Part shown: positions 33,113 through 40,756 of the stretch, one piece after another
How positions within the stretch are numbered: the stretch's first letter is position 1
Layout: the number at the start of each line of letters is the position of its first letter
From: a virus
Virus record (IMG/VR): IMGVR_UViG_3300031673_000096
Coordinates: 1-47,198 of that record
Length of the DNA stretch: 47,198 bases
Reading direction: 5' to 3' (one strand)
Notes under the pieces: generated by a model
Told to the model about the DNA's origin: nothing
The model's database searches: none
Seen by the model: only the letters and a program-made list of their open reading frames with translations
Translations under genes and position numbers: made by a program

Positions 33113-33174
33113 TACAGGTCTCCTTGATTATTTATTCCATATAAATCTGTCACTTCATATACTGCGTGTGCCAT
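33112..33174 (-). CDS. possible 20-residue leader peptide
   Basis: GAGAGGATAAAAG precedes an ATG at 33174; the frame encodes MAHAVYEVTDLYGINNQGDL and ends TAA overlapping the next ATG (TAATG). A good ribosome site and perfect coupling argue for translation, but the peptide is very short and could be regulatory. Confidence 0.3.
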   Translation of the reverse strand: MAHAVYEVTDLYGINNQGDL

Positions 33175-33189
33175 CTTTTATCCTCTCAC

Positions 33190-33543
33190 TCATTTCAATA
33201 CTTTCTCCAGCCTCACAACAATAGCTTCGCATTCTTCCGCCAAATCATCGTTCGTAATATACCTGGCCCCGCCGAGCCAACTGAGCCGGCTGATTAAAAG
33301 ATGAAGAACCTCGTGTTTTGCATGGGACTCGGGACCTGGGTCTATCTTGGCGGAATCCTTGCTAATTTCAGTATTCAGACTTACCCTTGCGGCTTTATCT
33401 TGCTCCCAAATCGTCGCTCCTGCATATTGACCGTCCAGCTTCTCATGGAAAAAGTCTATGCGGTACTGAGTCAGGCCCAGTTCCTTCTGCCATCGCAGGA
33501 ACTCGGCCTTGAAACGCTTGAAATAAATTTTAGATGTTAACAT
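33190..33543 (-). CDS. HExxH metallopeptidase-like small protein
   Basis: 117 residues from the ATG at 33543; an alternative start at 33579 also exists, but overlaps the upstream small gene more. The motif KHEVLHLL (H77, E78, H81) matches HExxH, and a later ECEAIVVRLEKV could supply a third ligand-side glutamate. Small phage proteins of this size with HEVLH are usually minimal SprT- or metallopeptidase-like. Substrate unknown; a role in virion maturation or anti-host defence is possible. Confidence 0.6.
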   Translation of the reverse strand: MLTSKIYFKRFKAEFLRWQKELGLTQYRIDFFHEKLDGQYAGATIWEQDKAARVSLNTEISKDSAKIDPGPESHAKHEVLHLLISRLSWLGGARYITNDDLAEECEAIVVRLEKVLK

Positions 33544-33664
33544 ATAGATTTTCTCTATAGGATTCTTTGGCAATGTCATCGGCAGTACCAGCGTCTTCGT
33601 TTGGCGTATCCACTATCCAATACGGTTCTTTGTTTCCAAACGCCATTTGCCATTCAATGCTCAT
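33530..33664 (-). CDS. 44-residue small protein
   Basis: The frame from the ATG at 33664 to TAA at 33530-33532 encodes a peptide beginning MSIEWQMAFGNKEPYWIVDT. The ATG overlaps the upstream stop (TAATG). The peptide is acidic with aromatic residues (W, Y). It exactly links two other small genes, so it is likely real. No function seen. Confidence 0.5.
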   Translation of the reverse strand: MSIEWQMAFGNKEPYWIVDTPNEDAGTADDIAKESYRENLYVNI

Positions 33665-33990
33665 TATTCAAATCCCTGCTTCCTTGCCTTTTTTTCCCGC
33701 CTGGCCTTTATGGAATCTTCCTGCTTGCTCAGATCGTCCGGCATACTAATCTTGTGGACCTCGAAGGTATAATCGTACTTTTTCTTCTTGTCATTCTCGT
33801 TGCTGTTACTACTGATTCTCGTCAGCTTGATTTCGGCCTTAACGGTAATGACCTTGCCAATGTCCTTTTCGTCAAAAGAGGACACGCCGGCCACACCCTC
33901 GTCGCTGTAATAGACGGTCGGGTAGTATTTAGCTTTTTTGCCCCTGGTTGACATAGTTTCCGGCTTTTCGCCCAAGTCAATTTCTTTCAT
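33664..33990 (-). CDS. 108-residue virion-associated hypothetical protein
   Basis: Begins MKEIDLGEKPETMSTRGKKA. Strand-like segments (YYPTVYYSDEG, VITVKAEIKLTRIS, YDYTFEVHKISM) separated by charged loops suggest a compact beta domain followed by a basic tail (KARREKKARKQGFE). Genes of this kind often lie between portal and capsid in phages with the same gene order. The context supports a small structural (head) role. Confidence 0.5.
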   Translation of the reverse strand: MKEIDLGEKPETMSTRGKKAKYYPTVYYSDEGVAGVSSFDEKDIGKVITVKAEIKLTRISSNSNENDKKKKYDYTFEVHKISMPDDLSKQEDSIKARREKKARKQGFE

Positions 33991-34010
33991 ATCTTCACCT
34001 TTTTAACAGT

Positions 34011-34292
34011 TTATTCCTGCCACCATTCCTTATCGTCGGACTCTTGAGCCGTCATATTGCCGCAATTGCCACATTCGAGATTGTCAAGATCGCTTATGGC
34101 CGGCACGATAGCTGTCTGCTCGTGACTGCAAATACGACACCGTAAATCAACAACAACCCATTCCTCACTAATCCCCAAATCTCTCAGTTCTTGCGTGACC
34201 TCATCCAAATCATTGACCATGATATCATTCAAAGGTCTATTGATTTCTTTGTACGCTTCAATGACTTTGGTCTTGTTTTTGAAAAGAATCAT
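34011..34292 (-). CDS. zinc-ribbon protein
   Basis: 93 residues from the ATG at 34292 (GGGAG eight bases upstream; the earlier start at 34307 is a TTG). A helical N-terminus (KNKTKVIEAYKEIN) leads to a C-x2-C pair (CRIC) and a second pair in LECGNCG, a zinc-ribbon layout. The C-terminus is acidic (DDKEWWQE). The ATG overlaps the stop of the next zinc-ribbon gene. Confidence 0.6.
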   Translation of the reverse strand: MILFKNKTKVIEAYKEINRPLNDIMVNDLDEVTQELRDLGISEEWVVVDLRCRICSHEQTAIVPAISDLDNLECGNCGNMTAQESDDKEWWQE

Positions 34293-34441
34293 ATCTTCAA
34301 CTCCCAAACCGTCACATTATATGTCCCGCCGCACTCGCAGGCATCGTCTCCCTGCATGGGACAAATCACAGTGACCGTCTTCGTCCTGCCGCATCTCTCG
34401 CAGCGATAGGAACGAACAGTATTCGGATTCGGATCAAACAT
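34289..34441 (-). CDS. 50-residue zinc-ribbon peptide
   Basis: The ATG at 34441 (GAGGTAG upstream) opens a 50-codon frame ending TGA over the next ATG. The sequence MFDPNPNTVRSYRCERCGRT contains a C-x2-C, and the end has CPMQGDDACECGG. Two cysteine pairs in 50 residues make a minimal zinc ribbon likely. Among its neighbours it continues a series of four small zinc-binding proteins. Confidence 0.55.
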   Translation of the reverse strand: MFDPNPNTVRSYRCERCGRTKTVTVICPMQGDDACECGGTYNVTVWELKI

Positions 34442-34458
34442 TTACTTGACTACCTCAA
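34442..34458. repeat. 17-bp direct repeat, left copy
   Basis: TTACTTGACTACCTCAA occurs here and again at 34705-34721 in the same orientation. It encodes the shared C-terminal EVVK of the two genes that end in it. The two copies enclose exactly the gene at 34459-34704. Confidence 0.8.
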
Positions 34459-34705
34459 CTTGACTCGCTTCCAATCGCACGGCACAACTGTTACAGTAAT
34501 CCGTCCCATGCCCCTCGACATCATTTCCGTCCCAATAGCACCTGTAAGACTTCTTGCATCCGGGACAAGTAAAAAGTGGTTTCAACTTCCAAAAAGTTGG
34601 ACATGAAAACAATTTATGCGACCAACGCTTAAAAAAGCCCTTCTTCTTAACTACTGTAAAAAAGGTCATTTCCCCTGTGCTATTTGGATATGATTCTGCT
34701 GCCAT
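34442..34705 (-). CDS. small cysteine-rich protein bounded by direct repeats
   Basis: 87 residues. A basic aromatic N-terminal half (KKKGFFKRWSHKLFSCP) is followed by CPGCKKSYRCYW and CNSCAVRLE, again paired cysteines. The 3' end of this gene and the 3' end of the next gene upstream share a 17-base direct repeat, so the gene behaves like a small inserted unit. Confidence 0.55.
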   Translation of the reverse strand: MAAESYPNSTGEMTFFTVVKKKGFFKRWSHKLFSCPTFWKLKPLFTCPGCKKSYRCYWDGNDVEGHGTDYCNSCAVRLEASQVEVVK

Positions 34706-34721
34706 TACTTGACTACCTCAA
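34705..34721. repeat. 17-bp direct repeat, right copy
   Basis: Same sequence as 34442-34458. Removal of one copy plus the enclosed 246 bases would leave the HAD gene directly joined to the zinc-ribbon gene at 34289 with an intact stop codon. Confidence 0.8.
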
Positions 34722-35070
34722 TACCGAGTAGCATCTTGATTTGACTACAACTTGTTTCGGCAACGACAGGGGCAAATCTGAATCCCCGGTCATCAATATA
34801 TAAATCCGCAATGGGTTTATTGCCTGTCTCTGGTGGATTATGGTCGCATGAATTTATACTATCGAAATCAAAATTGTGATGTGCGAGCCATTCAAATAAT
34901 GCAGGAGTTACTTTTCTGGTTGTCCATAAAATACAACGATAGCCAGCATTTTTGAGCAACCTAACTAATTCTGCTGTTTCAGAAATAGGGTCGCCAAAAA
35001 CATCAACACCCTTCCACGTGTCATAAGTCGCACATACACCATCAAAATCAAAACATATTGTATTCTTCAT
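34705..35070 (-). CDS. HAD-superfamily phosphatase-like protein
   Basis: 121 residues. The catalytic motif CFDFDGV (D8, D10) near the N-terminus, a downstream ILWTTRK in the motif II position, and KPIADLYIDDRGFR (lysine of motif III plus DD of motif IV) fit the HAD phosphohydrolase fold. Phage versions are thought to act as nucleotidases or polynucleotide phosphatases; the substrate is unknown. The start overlaps the stop of the upstream gene. Confidence 0.75.
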   Translation of the reverse strand: MKNTICFDFDGVCATYDTWKGVDVFGDPISETAELVRLLKNAGYRCILWTTRKVTPALFEWLAHHNFDFDSINSCDHNPPETGNKPIADLYIDDRGFRFAPVVAETSCSQIKMLLGIEVVK

Positions 35071-35276
35071 TTCTGGCTTTCGTAATCATGCAGCATTTCA
35101 CAATCAGGATAATCACACAAAAACCCGTCCACGTGGCTACACCCTTCTTTTTTGTAGAGCCTACAATGACATACGGGGTCATTCGTGCTTATTAGTATTC
35201 GCCTCCAAAGCGGGTAGTAGTTCTCTCTCGCGCCCTTCATATACAAACGATATATCTTTTTAAGCCATCTTAGCAT
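35067..35276 (-). CDS. 69-residue cysteine- and arginine-rich protein
   Basis: Start at the ATG at 35276 (AAGGGAAGG nearby); an extended frame to 35387 would overlap the upstream gene by 100 bases. Begins MLRWLKKIYRLYMKGARENY, ends with CHCRLYKKEG and CDYPDCEML, with at least five cysteines. The basic N-terminal helix and cysteine pairs suggest membrane or nucleic-acid contact with a zinc site. Confidence 0.5.
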   Translation of the reverse strand: MLRWLKKIYRLYMKGARENYYPLWRRILISTNDPVCHCRLYKKEGCSHVDGFLCDYPDCEMLHDYESQK

Positions 35277-35283
35277 TACGAGA

Positions 35284-35487
35284 CTACCTTCCCTTCTTTG
35301 TCGCCTTCTTCCGGCTTCGAACATAATGCCTGAGATTGTCCTGGTCTTTCTCGGCGCCCATACGCGCCCTGATAGAGACCTCGGCACTGGCCTTGCTCGT
35401 CGAGCTACCCACTACCTCGTTGTGGTCCTTGTTGACGATCTTCCACGGCCGCTCGGCACCTTTTACGTATCGGATTTTGTATGGCAT
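35284..35487 (-). CDS. 67-residue basic hypothetical protein
   Basis: MPYKIRYVKGAERPWKIVNK opens a strand-rich basic protein ending RSRKKATKKGR. A phage-typical gene next to the portal: small, basic, with pattern VKG...PWKIVN..NEVVGSS like short beta-barrel (SH3-like) proteins. Function unknown; a nucleic-acid or capsid contact is possible. Confidence 0.5.
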   Translation of the reverse strand: MPYKIRYVKGAERPWKIVNKDHNEVVGSSTSKASAEVSIRARMGAEKDQDNLRHYVRSRKKATKKGR

Positions 35488-35490
35488 TTT

Positions 35491-35730
35491 CTATCCTTTC
35501 ACTTTCTTCTTTTTGCCCATCTTCTTGAACGTCTTGGCGAGATTCGCCTGTCTCTTGGTCTTTGTAGAAGCCTTCGAGTCGGACTTTGTCACCTTGGCGG
35601 CGTATTCCTGAACACCCATACCAGCCTTTTTTGCCTTCTTGGTAAAGGCCCCTTCCTGCATATCCATACCCTGAATCCACTTCTTCTTTTTCTGGCTCGA
35701 CTTTCTTGATTGTACATATCCTTTAGCCAT
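35491..35730 (-). CDS. 79-residue basic phage protein of the KKWIQ type
   Basis: The sequence KKKKWIQGMDMQEGAFTKKA, followed by KKAGMGVQEYAAKV and KRQANLAKTFKKMGKKKKVK, is a pattern found in many uncharacterised phage proteins that begin with a KKWIQ motif and end in a helix of the RQA.LA.T..KM form. It lies directly downstream of the portal, where this family is often found. It may be a head-assembly or DNA-binding accessory. Confidence 0.6.
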   Translation of the reverse strand: MAKGYVQSRKSSQKKKKWIQGMDMQEGAFTKKAKKAGMGVQEYAAKVTKSDSKASTKTKRQANLAKTFKKMGKKKKVKG

Positions 35731-35751
35731 ATCAAATAATCTCCTTCGGTA

Positions 35752-37737
35752 TTACCTCATTGGCGATGGTTGCGGCTGTCCTGCCGGTTGTGACGGCGCC
35801 TGGCCGGGCGGTAGTTGCGGCCTTTGTTGCTGCTGTGGCATTTGCTGCTGCATCATCATCTGTTCGGGCTCTTCCTCGCGGTGGGCCTCATCCAGGTTCC
35901 AGAGACTAAGTAGTCGCTCCCACAAATCCTTCACATCGGTACACTGCGAAAGCTGCTGGTTCGCAAGCGCCAGACTCAGGGCCTGCACGAGATATTCCAC
36001 CTGCTGTTTTTGCAGAAGCAGTAAGCTCAATCCGCCGACATTGAACTGATAGCGCTCGATGTTCTTGAATTCATCCGTAAACTGGCAGAGCATTTCATAG
36101 CTGCTCCGCAGAATTTTTCGTATCGTATTCATTTCTATCTTCCGGGCGATTACATCGAAATAACCGTGAGACTCGCTCGTCTTGATCTCGATCTCCCCCA
36201 GTGTCTTGGATTTACCGCCGGGCATCGCGGTAAGAAACTCCGTCACTGCCGTACCTTCCTGCAGCTCCCTCGTGACAAGTTCGAACACCTTGAACGCGTC
36301 GGCCGCAATCCCATGAGTGTTTACCTGGGTGACAACAGGTCCTGTTGTTCCCGGCTTGGTCTTAATGAGCTTGCCGGGGAATATGCTGTGCATCCTGGCC
36401 GGCTCAAGAAGTTTCTGCGGATCGTACTCAAGCATCATATTGACCGAGTAGTTCAGGTTGTCTATGAACATATTCAACAGGTTATTCAGCGTATACTGGA
36501 GCTTGATTTCAGCCTCGACCATTGATTTCCCTGCAAGACCGCGGTGAGGATAGGGCATGGGCACGCAAAAGTCGTATGGCGGCTTCTTATTCTTACTAAG
36601 AGGTTGTGGGTTGCCGTCGTTCCTGATGAGATACCTTTCGTTTGCGAGCATCAATAGCTGGCCCTTCTTTTTCTCCTTGCCATCCTTACTGACCACGGTA
36701 CCCCAGAACTCAAGGATCTTTACCTTTTTTGATTCCGACTTATGCTCATCGAGACCACGCCTCTTGTTCTGCTCGGCATTTTCATCCGCCTTCTGCTCAC
36801 TGGTCTCCGTGACCTTATCGATCTCATCCATATCGAAGACATGGCCATCTTTGTCGGACTTTTCAAAGCTTTCGTTGGCTTCCTTTGCAACCTCGATTAA
36901 ATCGCAGAGCAACATTTCTTTGTACTCGATAATGTAGCGGGGCGGCTCATCCTGGAACGGAAGATAATCGGGCGCGATATAGATGTGCTGTACGTCTTTA
37001 GTCTCATAGCTCAATAGTTTATTTTTAACTATCCACAGCCGTTTGATTACACCGATACCCAGCAGGCAGGCGGGCTTTATCATCTCACCGAAAGCCGATA
37101 CGAAGTTCGTCTTCTTCAAATGTGCTTTGAACCTCTTATCATCTTCTTTGCACTGCTCCTCGTATTCGTTCAACTTCTCTTCGAGTGACTTGACCTTCTC
37201 TTTCGCGGCGTCTACGGTGGCATCGGCCTGCTCTATCTTTTTCTGCTGCATCTCTACAGACTTCGGGGCCTCGGGATTCTTTGGATCCTTCTCAATTCGC
37301 TTGAGTATTTCATTGACCTTGACGTATATCTTGTGAGCAGACTCCTGGGAATGAGCCAAATCCTTTCGGGCCCGGCGGATCATCGACTTTAACGGCAGTT
37401 TGAACTCATCGTCGAGCTCGATATGGAACAGCTTCGAGGTTTGCAGCGTCGCCCGCTCGATCAGCATGGAGGCACGCTCTATTGCCATGAATAATTTTGG
37501 TATGCACGTCTTGGACTGCCAGGGCTTCTTATCCTCGTAGTCCTGCTTGTTCTGGTATATCTGCCATAATTCCTGCCATTCTTTACGCAGCGTCTTGGTG
37601 GCTTCTTCGGCCTCTTTCTTGCAGTCCGTAATCCACTTGATAAGGTATTCGCTGTCGTCGAGACTGACAACACCTTCGTCCGTGGACTTCGGCTTGGCGG
37701 CCTCTTTGTCTTCCGTTTTCTTCTTACCTTTTGCCAT
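35752..37737 (-). CDS. portal protein
   Basis: 661 residues from the ATG at 37737 (GGGA six bases upstream; an earlier in-frame ATG at 37749 is less well placed). The N-terminal third has the helical portal pattern (EYLIKWITDCKKEAEEATKT...WQELWQIYQNKQDYEDKKPW). A coiled-coil segment follows (residues about 170-200, VDAAKEKVKSLEEKLNEYEE), then the strand-rich core with PMPYPHRGLAGKSMVEAEIK and the C-terminal helices. The tail is glutamine- and proline-rich. The portal forms the 12-subunit ring at the head vertex; its partners here are the terminase upstream and the adaptor. Confidence 0.8.
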   Translation of the reverse strand: MAKGKKKTEDKEAAKPKSTDEGVVSLDDSEYLIKWITDCKKEAEEATKTLRKEWQELWQIYQNKQDYEDKKPWQSKTCIPKLFMAIERASMLIERATLQTSKLFHIELDDEFKLPLKSMIRRARKDLAHSQESAHKIYVKVNEILKRIEKDPKNPEAPKSVEMQQKKIEQADATVDAAKEKVKSLEEKLNEYEEQCKEDDKRFKAHLKKTNFVSAFGEMIKPACLLGIGVIKRLWIVKNKLLSYETKDVQHIYIAPDYLPFQDEPPRYIIEYKEMLLCDLIEVAKEANESFEKSDKDGHVFDMDEIDKVTETSEQKADENAEQNKRRGLDEHKSESKKVKILEFWGTVVSKDGKEKKKGQLLMLANERYLIRNDGNPQPLSKNKKPPYDFCVPMPYPHRGLAGKSMVEAEIKLQYTLNNLLNMFIDNLNYSVNMMLEYDPQKLLEPARMHSIFPGKLIKTKPGTTGPVVTQVNTHGIAADAFKVFELVTRELQEGTAVTEFLTAMPGGKSKTLGEIEIKTSESHGYFDVIARKIEMNTIRKILRSSYEMLCQFTDEFKNIERYQFNVGGLSLLLLQKQQVEYLVQALSLALANQQLSQCTDVKDLWERLLSLWNLDEAHREEEPEQMMMQQQMPQQQQRPQLPPGQAPSQPAGQPQPSPMR

Positions 37738-37752
37738 AGTTATTCCCATACC

Positions 37753-37790
37753 AAAAGAAAAAGGGGCACGTCAGTTTCCCAACGCGCCCC
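37753..37790 (-). terminator. terminator in the portal leader
   Basis: GGGGCGCGT (37790-37782) pairs with ACGTGCCCC (37771-37763) through nine pairs with one G-U, then a T-rich run (TTTTTCTTTT). It ends immediately before the portal ribosome site. Read-through would be needed for portal expression from an upstream promoter. Confidence 0.75.
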
Positions 37791-37795
37791 TGGAT

Positions 37796-37844
37796 AGGCT
37801 GCGATGATACCAGCATCTCGGCGGTAGCTACTCCGCCTGTGCCT
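37796..37844 (-). other. folded leader element before the portal terminator
   Basis: On the minus strand AGGC (37844-37841) and GCCT (37799-37796) enclose two hairpins, GGCGG/CCGCC (loop of eight) and GATG/CATC (loop of seven). The result is a compact three-way-junction-like fold directly upstream of the terminator. The arrangement of a folded domain, a terminator and then a gene is that of a transcription attenuator, but no known riboswitch class was recognised. Confidence 0.4.
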
Positions 37845-37877
37845 GCTTTTCTTTTGGGTGTTAAACTATATTATTCA

Positions 37878-38180
37878 TTAAGGAATCCTGGCCTTCATCT
37901 TCTTAAAATGTCGGTCTTCTTCTTTGTGACTCAAGTAATAAGGTTCACCATCGAAAGGTTTATAAATAGAATCTATTGCATCTTCAGAATAATCATCTTC
38001 GAGCGGCTCTTGAAATAATTGAGAAAGAGGATCACCATCAATGTGAAAAGGAGACCTATCTTTCTTTTCACTTGCAGTTTGTACACCATGAGTACAATGC
38101 CAACAATATCCATCTTGCGACCTCGTATCTCGTCCACAACCAAGACAATTTACCAATTTTCTGTCTTCGTTATATCTCAT
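37878..38180 (-). CDS. zinc-ribbon protein
   Basis: 100 residues. MRYNEDRKLVNCLGCGRDTR contains a C-x2-C pair and a second pair follows in GYCWHCTHG, within the first 32 residues; the rest is acidic. This is a short treble-clef or zinc-ribbon domain with an acidic tail. The gene is AT-rich and couples to the cysteine-rich gene at 38177 (ATGA overlap). Confidence 0.6.
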   Translation of the reverse strand: MRYNEDRKLVNCLGCGRDTRSQDGYCWHCTHGVQTASEKKDRSPFHIDGDPLSQLFQEPLEDDYSEDAIDSIYKPFDGEPYYLSHKEEDRHFKKMKARIP

Positions 38181-38476
38181 TTCTTGTCCTCATTGGGGCC
38201 GTTTATTCCCAGAGCTTCCTGTACGGCAGCGTCACATATCAACTCATCAGCACTTTTTTCTTTCGACTTAAATTCACCACACCAATCATAATCTCCGTTT
38301 GTGCATGGGAATACCGCGATACGTCCACTATCACCTTCTTCGCACTGGTCGGGCTGGTATAGTAACGCGTTGATAATTACAGGGCTATGGCATCTGCATT
38401 CTCCATATTTATTATCATCCTCATCCGTCCCGCCTTCTTCAAAATCCCAATATTTGCAATCTTCACATTTTGCCAT
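38177..38476 (-). CDS. cysteine-rich protein
   Basis: 99 residues. Begins MAKCEDCKYWDFEEGGTDED with a C-x2-C-like pair and has further cysteines (GECRCHSP, QCEEGD, FPCTNGDYDWCG), about nine in all, in an acidic background. It looks metal-binding or disulphide-rich rather than enzymatic. Position between terminase and portal; function unknown. Confidence 0.55.
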   Translation of the reverse strand: MAKCEDCKYWDFEEGGTDEDDNKYGECRCHSPVIINALLYQPDQCEEGDSGRIAVFPCTNGDYDWCGEFKSKEKSADELICDAAVQEALGINGPNEDKK

Positions 38477-38562
38477 AATCTATCCTGTTTTCTTTTCAAC
38501 TTTTGCCATATCGAAACATCTTCGGCTATAACCGTTTTTTAACTTGACCTGAGAAGACGGGC

Positions 38563-40017
38563 CTACTCGAACTCGCTCTTTGTCGCGTAGGACTCCACCA
38601 GGTCGTTCTCATCCGAGCCTTCGCCTTCATCATCGGGGTAAATAGCTTCATTATCGTAGCCGATCTGCGTAAGCCCCCAGAGCCCATAGACAAGACAATC
38701 TGCTCGGTTAGGGCTGTGGCCTATCCTGTCAGCCTTCTTGAGATCATCCTTTGACTCGATCTTGTAGCCTCTCGGAGTCAGCTCTAATCCGGTCTGTGAA
38801 AGTTCCTCGATGAGTATCGGATCATCAGGGATACTTGCCTGACTCTCTCGGAAAGCTATTCGGGCCGTCCACCATATCTCTGCTCGGCGATTGAAGCATA
38901 GCGGGTCTGTCAGTTCAGATCGCTCCGAGGAGTTGACGGAGATAATGTTCCTTTCTCCCGTCTTAGAAAGCCAGCTAACTACGCCGGATCCCGGCCCGAT
39001 TACGTCCACTACAATAGCCTGAGCCTTAATGTCTATCCTCATCGCCTTGCAGCGTGAAGCTATCTGGTCCGGCTGCTTGTTATTAAAGAAATCATGGGCG
39101 ATTACCTTGCCGTTCTTGATACCGTATATCACACCCTCATCCCCGCCGCCCGCCTCGGCAACCCCGCACGGATCGCAAGCCACAATTGTCTTATCTCGCA
39201 GCGTATGGTAGGAATTGCCAATCGCAGCTTTTATCCAACTGTACGGTATGACCTTTTCTTCAGTATCAATATCCTCCCAGCTATTGAGTACGAAGCGGTT
39301 GTAAATATGGGGTGAATCCTTCTGCATTCGCACCAAGTCCTGAATGAAGTCAAGCGGAAGATTTCTCTTGTTATCATACGAATTAGCCTCGTATAGATCA
39401 TAACTTCTCGGGTCGTATGCTTCCTCTACTTCTTTGTAGCTAAGGCCCGACTCCTTAGACATTCGCTTAATCTCTTCATCGCTCGGCCTTTCAGTATCTT
39501 TTATCTTCCATGTCTTCCATATCCAGTTGTGGCCCTTTGTATTTGCTATAACACAGCCATAGTGCGGTACTCCATCCCGCCTAAGCCTGCCCCTAAGCAT
39601 ATTGAACTCATTATCGGTACTGAACTCCTCCGCCTGCTCGATTACAAAGCCGCCCAAATTCATGTTTGCCAATACGTCTGAATTGTTCACCTGCTCTCCG
39701 TGCCTGAACATAAACAATGAGCCGTTTTCAAATTTTACATTTTTGTCTGATCCCACTTTCAAGCCCGTGTACTTCTCGAAGTCAGGTATAGTCGAGTCCT
39801 CAAGCCGCGTGAATTCCTTACGAACGATAAGCCATTCATTATTAGGGTACTGCTCACATTGCTTGACGGCCTTCAGGATTCCAAACATCGTCTTACCTGT
39901 GCCCCACGCCGATACCATCGCCGGGAACCTGTGCTTCGAACGTGTGAAGCCGGACTGGTACGGCCTCATCTTGATGTGCTTTACCACCTGCCCTTCGCCT
40001 TCATTTGTCACATTCAT
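38563..40017 (-). CDS. terminase large subunit
   Basis: 484 residues from the ATG at 40017 (GAGG six bases upstream; two further ATGs and a TTG lie just before it). Walker A is SAWGTGKTM (about 36-44), followed by the coupling region near ANMNLGGFVIEQAEEF. The nuclease part has acidic residues in VACDPCGV, AIVVDVIGPGSGVV and HSPNRADCLVYG, spaced as in the RNase-H-like domain. It packages DNA with the portal and cuts it to length. An Mg-dependent headful or cos enzyme cannot be told apart here. Confidence 0.9.
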   Translation of the reverse strand: MNVTNEGEGQVVKHIKMRPYQSGFTRSKHRFPAMVSAWGTGKTMFGILKAVKQCEQYPNNEWLIVRKEFTRLEDSTIPDFEKYTGLKVGSDKNVKFENGSLFMFRHGEQVNNSDVLANMNLGGFVIEQAEEFSTDNEFNMLRGRLRRDGVPHYGCVIANTKGHNWIWKTWKIKDTERPSDEEIKRMSKESGLSYKEVEEAYDPRSYDLYEANSYDNKRNLPLDFIQDLVRMQKDSPHIYNRFVLNSWEDIDTEEKVIPYSWIKAAIGNSYHTLRDKTIVACDPCGVAEAGGGDEGVIYGIKNGKVIAHDFFNNKQPDQIASRCKAMRIDIKAQAIVVDVIGPGSGVVSWLSKTGERNIISVNSSERSELTDPLCFNRRAEIWWTARIAFRESQASIPDDPILIEELSQTGLELTPRGYKIESKDDLKKADRIGHSPNRADCLVYGLWGLTQIGYDNEAIYPDDEGEGSDENDLVESYATKSEFE

Positions 40018-40480
40018 CATCATCCTCAAGAATGATTTTGACCGAGCCGCCTATTTTTACGTCTTTCTGGTCTCGCATGTCCGTTACGTTGATCGCTGTG
40101 AATTTGTACGACAGCGGAGGCGTCAGGCCGCTCAGGCCCAGGTCGATGAGCCAGTCCTTGCGGATCTCTTTGGCGCACGTAAAGGCGTCGCTAAACTCTT
40201 TATGATAAGTCGGGCTCTTCTCATTTATCCAACCGTATACATGCGAGACGTGAACATCTATTTTCTTTGCGAACTTCCTCAGCGTTGGCATCCTGGCAGG
40301 GATCAGCTTGTAATCCATCCACTTTAACGTTTTGCCGTCATTCTGGTAATGTGGAATTTCCATTTTTTCGAACGGCTCAATATCAAAGAAGTCTACGAGT
40401 ATTTGGCAGAACTTAGGCTTGTACTTTGTGGGACGGCCCTCCTTCAGCTTCTTTTTCGCAGTTTTTTTCTTCTTTGCCAT
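40001..40480 (-). CDS. terminase small subunit
   Basis: 159 residues from the ATG at 40480; a TTG seven codons earlier is an alternative start and neither has a strong ribosome site. The basic N-terminus (KKKKTAKKKLKEGRPTKYKP) precedes a helix-turn-helix-like part (MPTLRKFAKKIDVHVSHVYG), typical of small terminases that recognise the packaging site. Its end overlaps the start of the large subunit. The C-terminus is acidic (EDDDECDK). Confidence 0.8.
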   Translation of the reverse strand: MAKKKKTAKKKLKEGRPTKYKPKFCQILVDFFDIEPFEKMEIPHYQNDGKTLKWMDYKLIPARMPTLRKFAKKIDVHVSHVYGWINEKSPTYHKEFSDAFTCAKEIRKDWLIDLGLSGLTPPLSYKFTAINVTDMRDQKDVKIGGSVKIILEDDDECDK

Positions 40481-40534
40481 GACGTGAGAATGATTCGGCA
40501 ATCGGGCGTGAAATACTTAAACCGGCATGACTAT

Positions 40535-40561
40535 ACTATACCCCCCTTACCTTCACTTCAA
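40535..40561 (-). promoter_or_regulatory. weak promoter candidate for the terminase operon
   Basis: On the minus strand TTGAAG (40561-40556) and TATAGT (40540-40535) are separated by 15 bases, shorter than ideal. They lie after the terminator at 40694 and before the small terminase gene, where a late promoter is required. Confidence 0.3.
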
Positions 40562-40693
40562 AATCGCAACCGTTCTTATGTCGGCGTTTTGTTGCCGAGA
40601 GACTTTAATCGATATGCGTCAATATATGCGAGATAACAGGCGTGCTAACTATGCCTCGACTTGAGATCGTCCATCCTGCGTCAAGCTGGAATG

Positions 40694-40724
40694 AAAAAAG
40701 GGAGTCGGATTACGCCGACTCCCC
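40694..40724 (-). terminator. strong intrinsic terminator ending the early region
   Basis: A perfect nine-pair stem (GGGAGTCGG / CCGACTCCC, loop of six) followed on the minus strand by six T residues (40699-40694). It separates the 40757-41038 gene from the terminase genes. Confidence 0.85.
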
Positions 40725-40756
40725 ACCTTGAGAAAGCTGCACTGTGTTTGTGTTAA

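Noticed and set aside
37806-37817. A theophylline-aptamer-like string (GATACCAGCATC on the plus strand)
   Set aside because: Only one half of the aptamer core is present; it is more simply part of the three-way-junction fold of the portal leader.
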